From a virus, in IMG/VR virus record IMGVR_UViG_3300042569_001606, positions 1-52,775 of that record: a stretch of 52,775 nt of DNA; one strand, 5' to 3'. This document shows positions 32,521 through 41,475 of the stretch, in pieces. Under the pieces are notes generated by a model, which ran no database searches, was not told where the DNA came from, and saw only the letters and a program-made list of their open reading frames with translations. Position 1 is the stretch's first letter. Every line of letters starts with the position of its first letter. A program made the translations under genes and the position numbers.

Positions 32521-33435
32521 ATGTCTTTTCTGCACATCAACGGCGTCACGATTCCGGTCAAAGCCGACTCTCTCGAAGAAGAGGAGATCGTGATCGGTGA
32601 CATCTTCGCCCGTTCCATCGGCGGCGCCATCTTCGGTACCCAGGCCACGACCAAGCGCCGCTGGACCTTTGAGACGCTGCCGATGTCTCGCGACACGGCG
32701 GAGAAGATGCGCCAGTGGATCGAAGGCAAGATTCAAACGTGGTCGTTCACTGGGTCCGCCGCCGCCGACGGGCTCCTGAGCGGCGCTGGTATCTCCTTGG
32801 GTGGCGCGGCCACTTTTGCGAGCAGCGGAGGCAGGACGGGCGGGAAGATGACCGCAGGGTCCGGTGGCTTGGCCAACATGGACATGTTCGACAAGCTGTA
32901 CCGCGTCAGAGGGTGGGCGCCCGATCAGGGGTGGACGCTTGGATGCTGGCGCAACTCCACAGCTGCTGAAGGCTTTCCCAGCAATGCATGGTTTGACCTC
33001 GTGATGACCGGAAACGTGGCGGTCATTCGCGGCGGTGCTTCCCCTCCCGTGGGCACAATCCAGTACCGCAACGGTGCGGTCGTGGCGTCGAGCATGCAGC
33101 GCTACGTCAACGTCTCAACGACTGAGCTTGAATGGGTTGCCCTTGCTGGGTACCTCGCCACCGGTACCGCTGCCGCCGTCGACTACGATGACTTCTGGTT
33201 TGCCCCTTTCGAGGTTCCTGCTTCGTGGGTGCCCGAGATCTACGCACACCGTCTCGCCTTCGGCTTGGCTGATGCGCCGCGTGTGTCGGCATCTGGGGAC
33301 TGGTTCGTTGAGACGACGCCAATCGACGTGATCTGCCGAGTCAGGAACACCAAGCAGTTGAATGCGACGCTGAAAGGCGCGGCATCACACTCAGCAGCAA
33401 ACCGGATCTTTGAAGTCGTGATGGAGGAGATCTGA
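32521..33435 (+). CDS. Distal tail-like protein
   Basis: 304 residues. N-terminal FLHINGVTIPVKADSLEEEEIVIGDIFARS and RRWTFETLPMSRDTAEKMRQWIEG resemble distal tail/baseplate proteins; the middle (about 80-240) is a beta-rich insertion with aromatic residues, possibly carbohydrate-binding. It follows the tape measure and precedes the tail tip protein, the normal place for Dit. Confidence 0.68.
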   Translation: MSFLHINGVTIPVKADSLEEEEIVIGDIFARSIGGAIFGTQATTKRRWTFETLPMSRDTAEKMRQWIEGKIQTWSFTGSAAADGLLSGAGISLGGAATFASSGGRTGGKMTAGSGGLANMDMFDKLYRVRGWAPDQGWTLGCWRNSTAAEGFPSNAWFDLVMTGNVAVIRGGASPPVGTIQYRNGAVVASSMQRYVNVSTTELEWVALAGYLATGTAAAVDYDDFWFAPFEVPASWVPEIYAHRLAFGLADAPRVSASGDWFVETTPIDVICRVRNTKQLNATLKGAASHSAANRIFEVVMEEI

Positions 33436-33437
33436 AA

Positions 33438-33635
33438 ATGGACGAGGAAGAGCAACGCGACGTCGTCAAAGGTAGCCGACGCAAGCTGCGCCGATCGTTG
33501 AATGCTGAGCTGACTCAGCTCGCCACAAAGGCTCGCACCGAGTTCCAAGACGGGCCTTTCCTGTCTGGCTTCCTGAGCGCCATTGAGCGGAGCCGTCAGA
33601 TCGTCGACAAAGGAGGAACCACCGACGAGGACTGA
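33438..33635 (+). CDS. Small charged protein in the tail operon
   Basis: 65 residues, helical, acidic at both ends and basic in the middle (GSRRKLRRSLNAEL). Starts two bases after the previous stop and ends three before the next gene. Function unknown. Confidence 0.65.
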   Translation: MDEEEQRDVVKGSRRKLRRSLNAELTQLATKARTEFQDGPFLSGFLSAIERSRQIVDKGGTTDED

Positions 33636-33638
33636 ACC

Positions 33639-36458
33639 ATGGCGCGCAGCAGCGACTACACCTTGCCCCGCTCCCACGTCCCCAGCGGCACCAGCACCGA
33701 CTATCAGGTGCTGCTCCGCGCCGACGAGGCCAGCGGGGTGATGCTTGATGACCTCGGTGGTGCCAGCTTCACCAACGTCGGCGCGGTTGGCACCACGGGA
33801 AGCGCGACCCGCGACAACCTCGTCAACGGTGCGCGCGTCTTCAACGGCACGACTCAGGCCGCTGTGCGCTCCACCATCGTCTCCACCGACGCCGACAACT
33901 TCCACGTCGAGAACGGTGGGTTTGGCGTTGCCTGCTGGTGTCGACCAAATACGATCCGCGACCAGACGGTGTTCGAGCTTGGCGACTACCACGCGGCTGC
34001 CGACGAGACGCGCAACGCTCAGTTCCGCCTTCGCCCTCGTGCATCGGGTGCGTTCTCGTCGGAGTTTGAAGATGGCGCAGGCTCGACTGGTCGACGCGAC
34101 AGCACGGGCAACGGGCTGATGCAGGCCGGCGTGTGGTCGCATCTCGGCGTGTGCTTCCGCCCTGACCCCGACAAGATCGGACGCGCCAACGTCCAGCTCT
34201 TCTTCAACGGCAAGATGGTCGCCCAGGCATTCGATCGCCCGTGGCCGACGGGGGGAAGCAATGCCCGCTGGATCGTCGGGGCTTCGCGCGGCCTCGGCAC
34301 CGGCCTTGGCGTCTATGGCGAGTTTTTCGACGGCGCCTTGGATGACCTCATCGTCACCCGTTGGCCTCCTGATGTTGCTTGGTTCCGCAGCGTGTACGGT
34401 CGCGGCGTCCAAGAGTTCGTCAAGCGTTTCGTTGAAACAAAGAGCACCCCACGGTGCATGTTTTCGACGTTTGCGCGTGTATTGGTGAAGGCTCCACAGG
34501 GCAAGTTCGCGAAGCTCCGCCGCGTTGACCTCGATTGGGTTGACCTCACGAACGTCAACGGCATCGACTTCGTCAAGGAGATCACTTGGGGATCATCGCT
34601 GGATGACTTCATCACGAATGCGACGGTGAAACTTCACCCACGATTCGGCGCCTACAACATGAGCCCCTTTGCGCCGAATACCGAAAGTGGCGGGATCACC
34701 TACGAGCACAACCCGCTTGCCGAGCCGATCGATGCGGCAAGCCCTGTCGACGGCCCGATGAACGCTTTCCTGCGTTCGATGAGGCGTGTTCGCATCGAAA
34801 CCGCTCTCTGCCCGATGGGCATGTTGCGAGAGCAGGCCGACCCATATTGGGAGGTCATGTTTGACGGTTTCCTTCGAGCCGTCGACGTCAGCGACGACGA
34901 AGTGACGATGACCTGCGCCGACCTCGGATCGGCCCTGCTCGACACTTTCGTGGAGCCCACAAAAGACGGGACCGATCGCCAGTATGGGACCGCAGGCGGC
35001 ACGCCCGTCGAGGGGGAATTGCAGGATCTCATCGACGACAACAGCCCTGCTCGATTTGAGATCGTGCCGTCGATCAACGGCAGCGTGGCCGGCATCGACG
35101 ACAGCGGTGCGGGTGGCCGCGTCGTCATCCAGCTCTTCAGCAACACGCTGACGGCGGACGTCAACGCCCGAGGTCGACCGCATTGCCTGCAAGCCGGCGA
35201 CATCTTCACCGTCACCGGCACCGTGAACTACAACGGCACCTACACGGTGTTCTCGACGACGGACTTTGCGGTCACGACGGTCGAGACAAAGAGTGGCCTG
35301 CTCGCTGCTGAAAACGTCGGCATCGTGACTGCTGTCGACGCCTTCTCCTACGGCAAGATCGGCGTGCCTCAGCTTTACGTTCCGACGACGCCAGCGTGGA
35401 ACGTCTACGAGTGGAACGAACCCGCATCAAAGGGTGTGCTTCAGGCTCTTGACGACATCGCCAGCCAGATCGGTTGGCGCGTTGCCTACAAGTGGCACGA
35501 CCTCCGCCAAGAGTTCCGGCTGACGCTGTTCAGTGGCCCGTCACCGTCTCTCGTGCTCGCTCACGACGTGCTCTCCATCGGTCGCATGTCGATCAAGGTC
35601 GACGACGTGCGCAACGTGATCGTCGGTGAGTACGCCAGCGAGGCGACGAAAGATGCTGTCGGTGAGCGTGCGATCTTCGCCCGTGCTGTTCGTGACATCA
35701 CATCGCTTCGAGAGTTCGGGCGCTTCATGGCCCGCATCCGCGTCGACGGCGACAGCCTCGTGAACACTGCCGGCGAAACGGACGAACTGATCTCGACGGT
35801 GCTCAACGACCTGTCGCAACCCATTGCTGAAACCGACGTCGAGACGCTGTACCACCCGATCGTTGAACCCGGAGACTGGTTGGCGTTTATCGAAAGCGGC
35901 AGCCTGATCCGCACCACCTTTTTCAGTGGGCTCAACAACGACGGCATCTTGAACCAGATGCTGTTCAAGGCTCACTCTGGAGCCGTCGCGAGCTTCGAGC
36001 ACACGCACAGCAACGACCAGACGCGCACGTCGTATCGCCTCCGCCGTGTTGCTCCTGACACCGGCGTCTACGTGAACACGAGCCGTGTCGACCGCCACCA
36101 GGAGACTTTCGCTCAGCGGGGCTCAACCCGAGGTCGTGGGCTTTCACCGCCGAAGCCGCCACCGGCTCCGACGATGCGCGTGCTCGGCAACCTCAGCGGC
36201 AACCGCATGGTCACCGCGTCGTGGGCTCTCCCGGTCAGCGGGTTGAATCAGGCGTGGCGGTCGACGGAGGTTCATCTGTCGACCACGACAGGGTTCACGC
36301 CGTCGTCGGCATCGCTTGTTGGCGTCGTCAGTGGCACCACGCACACGTTCCTGACCCCGTCCGCGTCGACGACATACTACTGCCGGCTGGTGCACCGTGA
36401 CCTGATGCGGAACAGGTCCGCACCGGGGCCGCAGACGTCTTTCGTGTCGGCTGCTTGA
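33639..36458 (+). CDS. Large tail tip / host-recognition protein with LamG-like and FN3-like domains
   Basis: 939 residues. About 20-255 is a concanavalin A/LamG-like lectin domain (FGVACWCRPN, VWSHLGVCFRPD, NVQLFFNGKMVAQAF, FFDGALDDLIVTRWP). About 270-830 is a baseplate hub/tail-tip-like region (LISTVLNDLSQPIAETDVETLYHPIVEPGDWLAF). About 850-939 is a fibronectin type III-like domain. The combination suggests a protein that holds the tail tip and binds host surface glycans, merging two or three usual tail proteins. Confidence 0.8.
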   Translation: MARSSDYTLPRSHVPSGTSTDYQVLLRADEASGVMLDDLGGASFTNVGAVGTTGSATRDNLVNGARVFNGTTQAAVRSTIVSTDADNFHVENGGFGVACWCRPNTIRDQTVFELGDYHAAADETRNAQFRLRPRASGAFSSEFEDGAGSTGRRDSTGNGLMQAGVWSHLGVCFRPDPDKIGRANVQLFFNGKMVAQAFDRPWPTGGSNARWIVGASRGLGTGLGVYGEFFDGALDDLIVTRWPPDVAWFRSVYGRGVQEFVKRFVETKSTPRCMFSTFARVLVKAPQGKFAKLRRVDLDWVDLTNVNGIDFVKEITWGSSLDDFITNATVKLHPRFGAYNMSPFAPNTESGGITYEHNPLAEPIDAASPVDGPMNAFLRSMRRVRIETALCPMGMLREQADPYWEVMFDGFLRAVDVSDDEVTMTCADLGSALLDTFVEPTKDGTDRQYGTAGGTPVEGELQDLIDDNSPARFEIVPSINGSVAGIDDSGAGGRVVIQLFSNTLTADVNARGRPHCLQAGDIFTVTGTVNYNGTYTVFSTTDFAVTTVETKSGLLAAENVGIVTAVDAFSYGKIGVPQLYVPTTPAWNVYEWNEPASKGVLQALDDIASQIGWRVAYKWHDLRQEFRLTLFSGPSPSLVLAHDVLSIGRMSIKVDDVRNVIVGEYASEATKDAVGERAIFARAVRDITSLREFGRFMARIRVDGDSLVNTAGETDELISTVLNDLSQPIAETDVETLYHPIVEPGDWLAFIESGSLIRTTFFSGLNNDGILNQMLFKAHSGAVASFEHTHSNDQTRTSYRLRRVAPDTGVYVNTSRVDRHQETFAQRGSTRGRGLSPPKPPPAPTMRVLGNLSGNRMVTASWALPVSGLNQAWRSTEVHLSTTTGFTPSSASLVGVVSGTTHTFLTPSASTTYYCRLVHRDLMRNRSAPGPQTSFVSAA

Positions 36459-36463
36459 GCAGT

Positions 36464-36499
36464 GGGAACCTCCGGGCCACACTGGGCTCGGAGGTTCCC
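36464..36499 (+). promoter_or_regulatory. Hairpin sequestering the ribosome site of the holin-like gene
   Basis: GGGAACCTCCG (36464-36474) pairs perfectly with CGGAGGTTCCC (36489-36499). The right arm contains the GGAGG ribosome site (36490-36494) of the gene beginning at GTG 36500, so the start is closed when the hairpin forms. It begins five bases after the stop of the tail tip gene, so ribosomes finishing that gene could open it. Confidence 0.75.
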
Positions 36500-37183
36500 G
36501 TGAAGATCCTGTTTCTCCTTGCCGCTCTCGCCGCCCAGAGTCCGCCCTTGGACGCTGGGCCCCCTGCTGACCCGACGTCGCACGTCATCGTCGGCAACGA
36601 CATCCACGTCACGGCTCCGCTTCCGGCTTCGGCCCAAGCTGCTCCTGACGCTGTCCTTGCCGCCCTCGATGCGCCGCCCGCTCCTGTCGACGACGTTGCG
36701 ATCGTCGCCGACGCTTTCCGCGACATGATCAAAGCGATCACCAACTGGAAAAGCGCCGGTGCCCTCGCCATCGCGGCGGCAATCATCGCTTTGCTGATGC
36801 GGCTCTCCAAACTCGGGGTGCTGTACCGGCTTCTGGAGGCCCGTGGCTGGTCGTGGGCCCGTCCATGGATCGCCGGCCTACTCGGCGGCACTGGTGCGGC
36901 TCTCACAGCGTTTGGCTCCGGCGTGCACGACCTTCCTTCGCTCGTGTCTGCCTTCGTGAGCGGTGTCCTGGCCGGCTTCACCGCTGGTGGTGGGTACGAC
37001 GCAGGCCGGCTGGTCTTCGCTGCGGAGCGCAACAAGAAACGCGTCGACGTCGGGGCACTCAACAAGCTGACCGAGATCGCTGCCGAAAGTCGCGAGAAGC
37101 AGCACGTCATCGAGGCAAGCCGCAACCTTTCGCCAAGCAAGCGCGCTGAGGTCTTGGCCGCGACCCTCGGGAAGCACCAGTGA
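36500..37183 (+). CDS. Holin-like membrane protein
   Basis: 227 residues from GTG 36500, the start that follows GGAGG. N-terminal signal-like segment (MKILFLLAALAAQS), a Pro/Ala-rich stretch, then hydrophobic helices at about 85-105, 120-140 and 147-165, and a charged cytoplasmic C-terminus. It lies at the head of the lysis-type cluster preceding an M15 endolysin, so holin is the best guess. An upstream in-frame start at 36455 is rejected because it lies before the hairpin. Overlaps the next gene by four bases. Confidence 0.6.
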   Translation: MKILFLLAALAAQSPPLDAGPPADPTSHVIVGNDIHVTAPLPASAQAAPDAVLAALDAPPAPVDDVAIVADAFRDMIKAITNWKSAGALAIAAAIIALLMRLSKLGVLYRLLEARGWSWARPWIAGLLGGTGAALTAFGSGVHDLPSLVSAFVSGVLAGFTAGGGYDAGRLVFAAERNKKRVDVGALNKLTEIAAESREKQHVIEASRNLSPSKRAEVLAATLGKHQ

Positions 37184-37521
37184 TCGCCTTCGCCCTCGCC
37201 TTCGCCCTCGCCGCGAACAACGGCGCTGTCGCCTTGGAAGAGGGCGAAGCTGCACCGTTCGTCGGCGTATTGCTGACCAACGATCGAGCGACCGAGCTGG
37301 CGCTGGTCGAGAATGAGGTTGGCTCGTGCCGCGCACAGCTCGCCGCCTCCGCGAACATCATCGAGCAGTGGAAGGCCGTAGCTGCGGCCCCACCCCAACA
37401 GGCCCCGCTGATCACCGACCCCACGCTGAACTGGTGGATCGGATTCGGTGCCGGCGTTGGCCTCACGGTGGGCTCCCTCGCCTTTGCAGCGTGGGCCCTG
37501 ACAACAGCCAGCAACATCTGA
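37180..37521 (+). CDS. Small exported/membrane protein of the lysis region
   Basis: 113 residues from GTG 37180. Signal-like N-terminus (MIAFALAFALAANNG, encoded by tandem 12-bp repeats), a soluble middle, and a C-terminal membrane helix (WWIGFGAGVGLTVGSLAFAAWAL). Possibly an antiholin or spanin component; no lipobox. A terminator follows immediately. Confidence 0.6.
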   Translation: MIAFALAFALAANNGAVALEEGEAAPFVGVLLTNDRATELALVENEVGSCRAQLAASANIIEQWKAVAAAPPQQAPLITDPTLNWWIGFGAGVGLTVGSLAFAAWALTTASNI

Positions 37522-37557
37522 ACGCGGCCCCGGTGACTCGGGGCCGCGTTTCTCTTT
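37521..37557 (+). terminator. Rho-independent terminator in the lysis region
   Basis: AACGCGGCCCCG (37521-37532) pairs perfectly with CGGGGCCGCGTT (37539-37550), then TCTCTTT. The stem begins inside the TGA stop codon of the upstream gene. Confidence 0.88.
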
Positions 37558-37618
37558 CGTCGGCTTGTCGTCGACGCAAAAGCCAGTCACGGTTCGATTC
37601 CAGCAAGAGGTCGATTCG

Positions 37619-38053
37619 ATGGAAGACTGGAAGTTTGCCCTTACCTTGGCGGTCCCACTGCTCACGTTCGCCGCCCTCTGGGGCGAGATGCGATCGTCGC
37701 AGAAGAGCCAAGAGAAAAACGCCGACGACCACCGCAAGGAAACCGCTGAAACGGCCAAGCGCGTCGAGGCGATGCACAACGAAGCGGCTACCGAAAAGCA
37801 GGCGCTGCGTGAGCTCACAGCGCGCCACGCGGAACTGGCGGGAGAGGCCCGCAACCGGATCAGCGCCGTCGAGGGCCGCGTGTCTACCGTCGAGCGCGAG
37901 AGCATCGAGATCCGCGCCGAGCTGCGAGCCCTCGCCACAGGACAGGCTCGCATCGAGAGCAAGCAGGATCGGGAAAGCCAAGCGATCGAAAGCATCCGCC
38001 GTGACGTGATGATCGCCCTGGGTAAGATGACCAAAGGCGACCCTCTGGGCTGA
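37619..38053 (+). CDS. Membrane-anchored coiled-coil protein (spanin-like candidate)
   Basis: 144 residues from ATG 37619 (AGAGG eight bases upstream); an in-frame TTG at 37565 is less likely. One N-terminal membrane helix (about 5-22, FALTLAVPLLTFAALWG) followed by a long charged coiled coil (about 25-135). This resembles an inner-membrane spanin or phage-head-proximal holin accessory. It is placed 13 bases before the endolysin. No partner outer-membrane lipoprotein is adjacent. Confidence 0.6.
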   Translation: MEDWKFALTLAVPLLTFAALWGEMRSSQKSQEKNADDHRKETAETAKRVEAMHNEAATEKQALRELTARHAELAGEARNRISAVEGRVSTVERESIEIRAELRALATGQARIESKQDRESQAIESIRRDVMIALGKMTKGDPLG

Positions 38054-38066
38054 TACGCTTGGGCGC

Positions 38067-38579
38067 ATGACGACACCCATGCCTCCGCTCCGCCCCGGTG
38101 ACTTCTCCCGCTACTTCTCTCGCCACGAGGCCACACGCAGCAACAACGCTGACGAGGCAGGGCTGGCGAACGAACCCGGCCCCGCCGAGTGGGCCGCGCT
38201 GGAGAACCTGTTCCGCAACACGATGGACCCGATCCGCCACTTCCTTGGGCGCCCGATCCGTCCGTCGTCGGCGTACCGCTCCCCTGCGGTGAACAAGCTC
38301 GCTGGCGGTGCGCGCAACTCGCAGCACCTGCGCGGTGAGGCCTGCGACTTCGAGGTGCCTGGCCTCGACAACCTTGAGCTGGCCCACCTGATCGTCGGCA
38401 ACCCCGCGATCGTCTTCGACCAGCTGATCCTTGAGTTCTACCGCCCCGGCATCCCGACCTCGGGGTGGGTCCACGTAAGCCGCACACGCGCCGAGAAGCA
38501 GCGCCGCGAAGTGCTCACGGCCAAGGTTGGTGGCGGCTTCGCTGTCGGCCTGCCGCCGTTGCCCGCCCGGACCGGCTGA
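38067..38579 (+). CDS. Endolysin, peptidase M15 (D-Ala-D-Ala carboxypeptidase-like)
   Basis: 170 residues. SSAYRSPAVNKLAGGARNSQHLRGEACDFEV carries the zinc ligands His87 and Asp94, and GWVHVS supplies His136. This is the peptidase M15A fold that cuts the peptide stems of peptidoglycan. No signal peptide, so a holin would release it. No Shine-Dalgarno precedes ATG; TACGCT lies seven bases upstream, nearly the same sequence as before the gene at 27622. Confidence 0.9.
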   Translation: MTTPMPPLRPGDFSRYFSRHEATRSNNADEAGLANEPGPAEWAALENLFRNTMDPIRHFLGRPIRPSSAYRSPAVNKLAGGARNSQHLRGEACDFEVPGLDNLELAHLIVGNPAIVFDQLILEFYRPGIPTSGWVHVSRTRAEKQRREVLTAKVGGGFAVGLPPLPARTG

Positions 38580-38593
38580 GGCACGATCGCAGG

Positions 38594-38899
38594 ATGACCA
38601 CCCCTCACATCCTCCTGCGCTTCGTCACCAATCACACGGCAATCACCACGAGCGGCGTTGAACGGCGCTACTCGGCGGGTGAGCGCTATTCGGTCCCCGA
38701 GCCCCAGGCCCGCGACGCCTGCGCCGCTGGTGCTGCCCACCCCGAAGGTTCGCCCTCGGAGCAGGACGCGGCGATGGGCGAGGCGTTCGCCGCCAACGAC
38801 ATCGTCATCCACGAGCTGTACGCGCTGTATTCGGCTGCCGTCGCTGCAAAAGCCAAAGCCGAAGCCGAAGCCCGTGCTGCCGCTGAATCGGCCTCCTGA
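38594..38899 (+). CDS. Hypothetical protein
   Basis: 101 residues from ATG 38594. N-terminal beta segment (ILLRFVTNHTAITTSGVERRYSAGERYSV) and a C-terminal Ala/Glu/Lys helix (AKAKAEAEARAAAES). Resembles small proteins encoded near endolysin or tail genes; function unknown. Confidence 0.65.
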   Translation: MTTPHILLRFVTNHTAITTSGVERRYSAGERYSVPEPQARDACAAGAAHPEGSPSEQDAAMGEAFAANDIVIHELYALYSAAVAAKAKAEAEARAAAESAS

Positions 38900-38946
38900 G
38901 CCGCCACGCTTCGCCACATCACGCAACCTGAACACGGAGCCCGCTC

Positions 38947-39339
38947 ATGCCCGCATCCACAGTTTCTCTCGTCGTTGTTGGTCCGGGCGGCACGCCTGCC
39001 GGGGCTGCGCACGACGAACAGCAAAGCACTGCCCTCGGCAACTCCTTCGACAATGCGGAGCCCACGATCCTCGTCGTGCGCAACACGAACGTTGCCGCTC
39101 GTGTGATCACGTTCCTCGCTGACCGTTACGGCGGTGAGCGCACCGTGATGACCGCGACGATCCCCGGCTCCGCCACCGAGAACGGCACCGCTGTCCTTGG
39201 CCCGTTTCCACCGGACCAGTTCAACGATCACTCGACGACGGACGCCACGAAGATGGGCACCGTCCAGTTCACCCACAACGGCGCCAACGCTGACCTCCAG
39301 CTTTGCCCGACGCGGCTGAACCGTTCCTTCATCCGCTGA
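38947..39339 (+). CDS. Hypothetical structural-type protein
   Basis: 130 residues, beta-rich (STVSLVVVGPGGTPAG, NAEPTILVVRNTNVAARVITFLAD, GTVQFTHNGANADLQL). This Ig-like or jelly-roll composition fits a capsid decoration or fibre-associated protein. No family recognised. Confidence 0.6.
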   Translation: MPASTVSLVVVGPGGTPAGAAHDEQQSTALGNSFDNAEPTILVVRNTNVAARVITFLADRYGGERTVMTATIPGSATENGTAVLGPFPPDQFNDHSTTDATKMGTVQFTHNGANADLQLCPTRLNRSFIR

Positions 39340-39363
39340 ACTCCCACCCCGTCGAGGTGAATC

Positions 39364-41460
39364 GTGCCCAACCCGAAGCTGTTTCGTGAGCCCTTTGAAA
39401 CCTACAACCCGTCGTCGCCTGATTCGCCATGGCAAGAGAGGGTCGGCGACGGCGATCTGACCTACGTCGACGGCAATGCGTCTGGCACCAGCTACTTGGT
39501 GATCAGCAAGAGCCCCCTTCTTGCCGGCACCCAGACCGACGTCGAGACGAAGCAGGCATACGACCTGCCGCTTGACGTCAACTTTGGCCTTTCGATGTCC
39601 CAGAACACGTTGGGGCAAGAGCTGAGCGTCGAGGTCGTTGACCCCAACAAACTGCCCGACATCGAAGACCTTGAGATCGCCAGCATCACGCAGACGACGA
39701 CGGTGCTGACCGTCGACACCGTCAAACCCCATGGTCTTGTTCCTGGCAAAGCCATCGGGATTGCAGGGTGCTCGAACCCTGTCGCCAACTATCCCGCCCT
39801 TGTCGTCGCCAGCATCCCGTCTCCGACGCAGCTCACGGCTACAGCTGGTCCTGGCGGCACGATTCCGTCGCAGACGATCACAAACCCGGCAGGAGCCAAA
39901 GGTTCGGTGTTCTTCCGTGAGCGCTTCGGGCGAAGCAAAAACGGCATCGCTCAAATCTTTGAAAATGCGAGCGCCACGCAGGCGTCGCTGTATGTGCGCA
40001 GCGAGGCTGGCGACGGTTTCCCCTCAGGTACCATTGCTGGGCAGCACGTCGTCACAGTGGGTTCCCGTGCGCCGGTTCAGCTGGTCAACAGCAAGGACAC
40101 GTTCGCATTTGGGCCCACGACTGAGTACCGGATGCTGGCGCAAGGGGAGCGCTCGCAGTGGTCAGACTCTCCCGTCGACAGCGTCGCTCAGGCGACGAAC
40201 CGGCTGGTGCGCTCACAGATCACCCCATCAGGGAAAGCCTGCTACCGCCTCCGCTTCCGAGCCAACAACAGCAAGAGCCTTACCGTTCCGGTGGCCCAGA
40301 TCGTCAGCGTGACGAAGACAGGCACGACGACAGCCACCGTGGTTTGCGATCGCGCTCACGGCCTCGCCCTCGGCGACCCCATCGCAGCCTACGGTGCCCG
40401 CGACCAGACGAACTTCGCCAACTTGACGGCGGCAACGGCGGTTGCCTCCATCGTCGACGCCAACACGTTTACCGTCGTGTGGGGTGCTGCCGTTACGGCG
40501 ACCACCTTTGGCGGCTACGTCTCGAAGGTGATGGGCGGCAACCTCCCGTCAGCACTCGGTGCGAACGTCATCGCGGCGCAAACCGCAGTGCTCGTGACCC
40601 GCGTCGACGGCACTCGCGAGCTGACCTTGACGGGCAACACCAACTGGGGCGGCCTGTCGATCGGCGACATGGTCGAGCTGGTCGGTGTTCGTAACGCTGT
40701 CGACGGCGCCACCCTGGGTATCGACGGTGCATGGAAGGTCGCCAACGTCGCCACGACAACGCTGGTGCTCGTGCTGCCCTACGCCGGTCAGCGTGAGGTC
40801 ATCCCTGACTTTGTCGTCGTCAACTGTGGCGGTGGCGTCATCAAGCGGACCGACACCCGCGTCAGCTTCGTGCGCCTGATCGCTCACGATTCGCAGTGGA
40901 TCGTGGGCACGCCTCGCCCATCGAGCGACATCGCTGCGGCTGCTCCCGTGGCCGTGCAGAACACCGTGGCGACGACGCTGTCGTCAACAGCGGTGGCTGG
41001 CACCGTCGCCGCAGACGCTGCCGTCGGTAACCCCGTTGGTACGGGTGGCCGCGCCGCCAACGCCAACCCAACGGCGGTGTCGGCTGCTGGCGACTTGGTC
41101 AACGACCTCTCGACGATGCTAGGCGCCAAGGTCGTCAAGCCCTACGCCATTCCCGAGGCTGAGTGGGCCACCACGCTGGCCCTGACGGCGATCACCGATG
41201 TCGCAATCCAAGCCGCCGCCCCTACGGGCATCAAGCGGCACCTGACGTGGTTGGATTTGCACAACTCTGGCGCCTCCGCCGTTGATGTGCTCATTCGCGA
41301 CGGAACGACGACGCGGCTGCAAATCACCGTGGCCGCTGGCCAGTCGAAGGTTCTTCAGCTTCCGACGGGCATCACGACGACGGCGGCAACTGCTCTCAAC
41401 GTCCAGCTGAGCGCAGCTGGAACGGTGAGGCTCAACGCGGGCGGATACACCGCCCCGTAA
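39364..41460 (+). CDS. Large repetitive beta-structured protein (fibre or appendage candidate)
   Basis: 698 residues. At least two copies of a domain with an HGL..G..I....G core occur: around residues 118-150 (VDTVKPHGLVPGKAIGIAG) and 326-350 (CDRAHGLALGDPIAAYG), each followed by a VASI...T segment. A third weaker one lies around 415-440 (GLSIGDMVELVGV). N-terminal 110 residues are unassigned; C-terminal 70 residues look like a beta-sandwich. Composition and location after the lysis genes suggest a late virion appendage. Confidence 0.6.
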   Translation: MPNPKLFREPFETYNPSSPDSPWQERVGDGDLTYVDGNASGTSYLVISKSPLLAGTQTDVETKQAYDLPLDVNFGLSMSQNTLGQELSVEVVDPNKLPDIEDLEIASITQTTTVLTVDTVKPHGLVPGKAIGIAGCSNPVANYPALVVASIPSPTQLTATAGPGGTIPSQTITNPAGAKGSVFFRERFGRSKNGIAQIFENASATQASLYVRSEAGDGFPSGTIAGQHVVTVGSRAPVQLVNSKDTFAFGPTTEYRMLAQGERSQWSDSPVDSVAQATNRLVRSQITPSGKACYRLRFRANNSKSLTVPVAQIVSVTKTGTTTATVVCDRAHGLALGDPIAAYGARDQTNFANLTAATAVASIVDANTFTVVWGAAVTATTFGGYVSKVMGGNLPSALGANVIAAQTAVLVTRVDGTRELTLTGNTNWGGLSIGDMVELVGVRNAVDGATLGIDGAWKVANVATTTLVLVLPYAGQREVIPDFVVVNCGGGVIKRTDTRVSFVRLIAHDSQWIVGTPRPSSDIAAAAPVAVQNTVATTLSSTAVAGTVAADAAVGNPVGTGGRAANANPTAVSAAGDLVNDLSTMLGAKVVKPYAIPEAEWATTLALTAITDVAIQAAAPTGIKRHLTWLDLHNSGASAVDVLIRDGTTTRLQITVAAGQSKVLQLPTGITTTAATALNVQLSAAGTVRLNAGGYTAP

Positions 41461-41475
41461 CACCAAGGAGAAGAC

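Noticed and set aside
37591-37601. GGTTCGATTCC resembles a tRNA T-loop
   Set aside because: Only two flanking base pairs can form around the loop, and no matching acceptor, D or anticodon arms are found upstream. Probably chance, between the terminator and the gene at 37619.
36328-38487. Leftward 719-codon reading frame opposite the lysis genes, and similar long antisense frames at 2058-4148, 16683-18023 and 19200-21053
   Set aside because: All lie opposite genes with recognisable domains. Long antisense frames are expected in GC-rich DNA.
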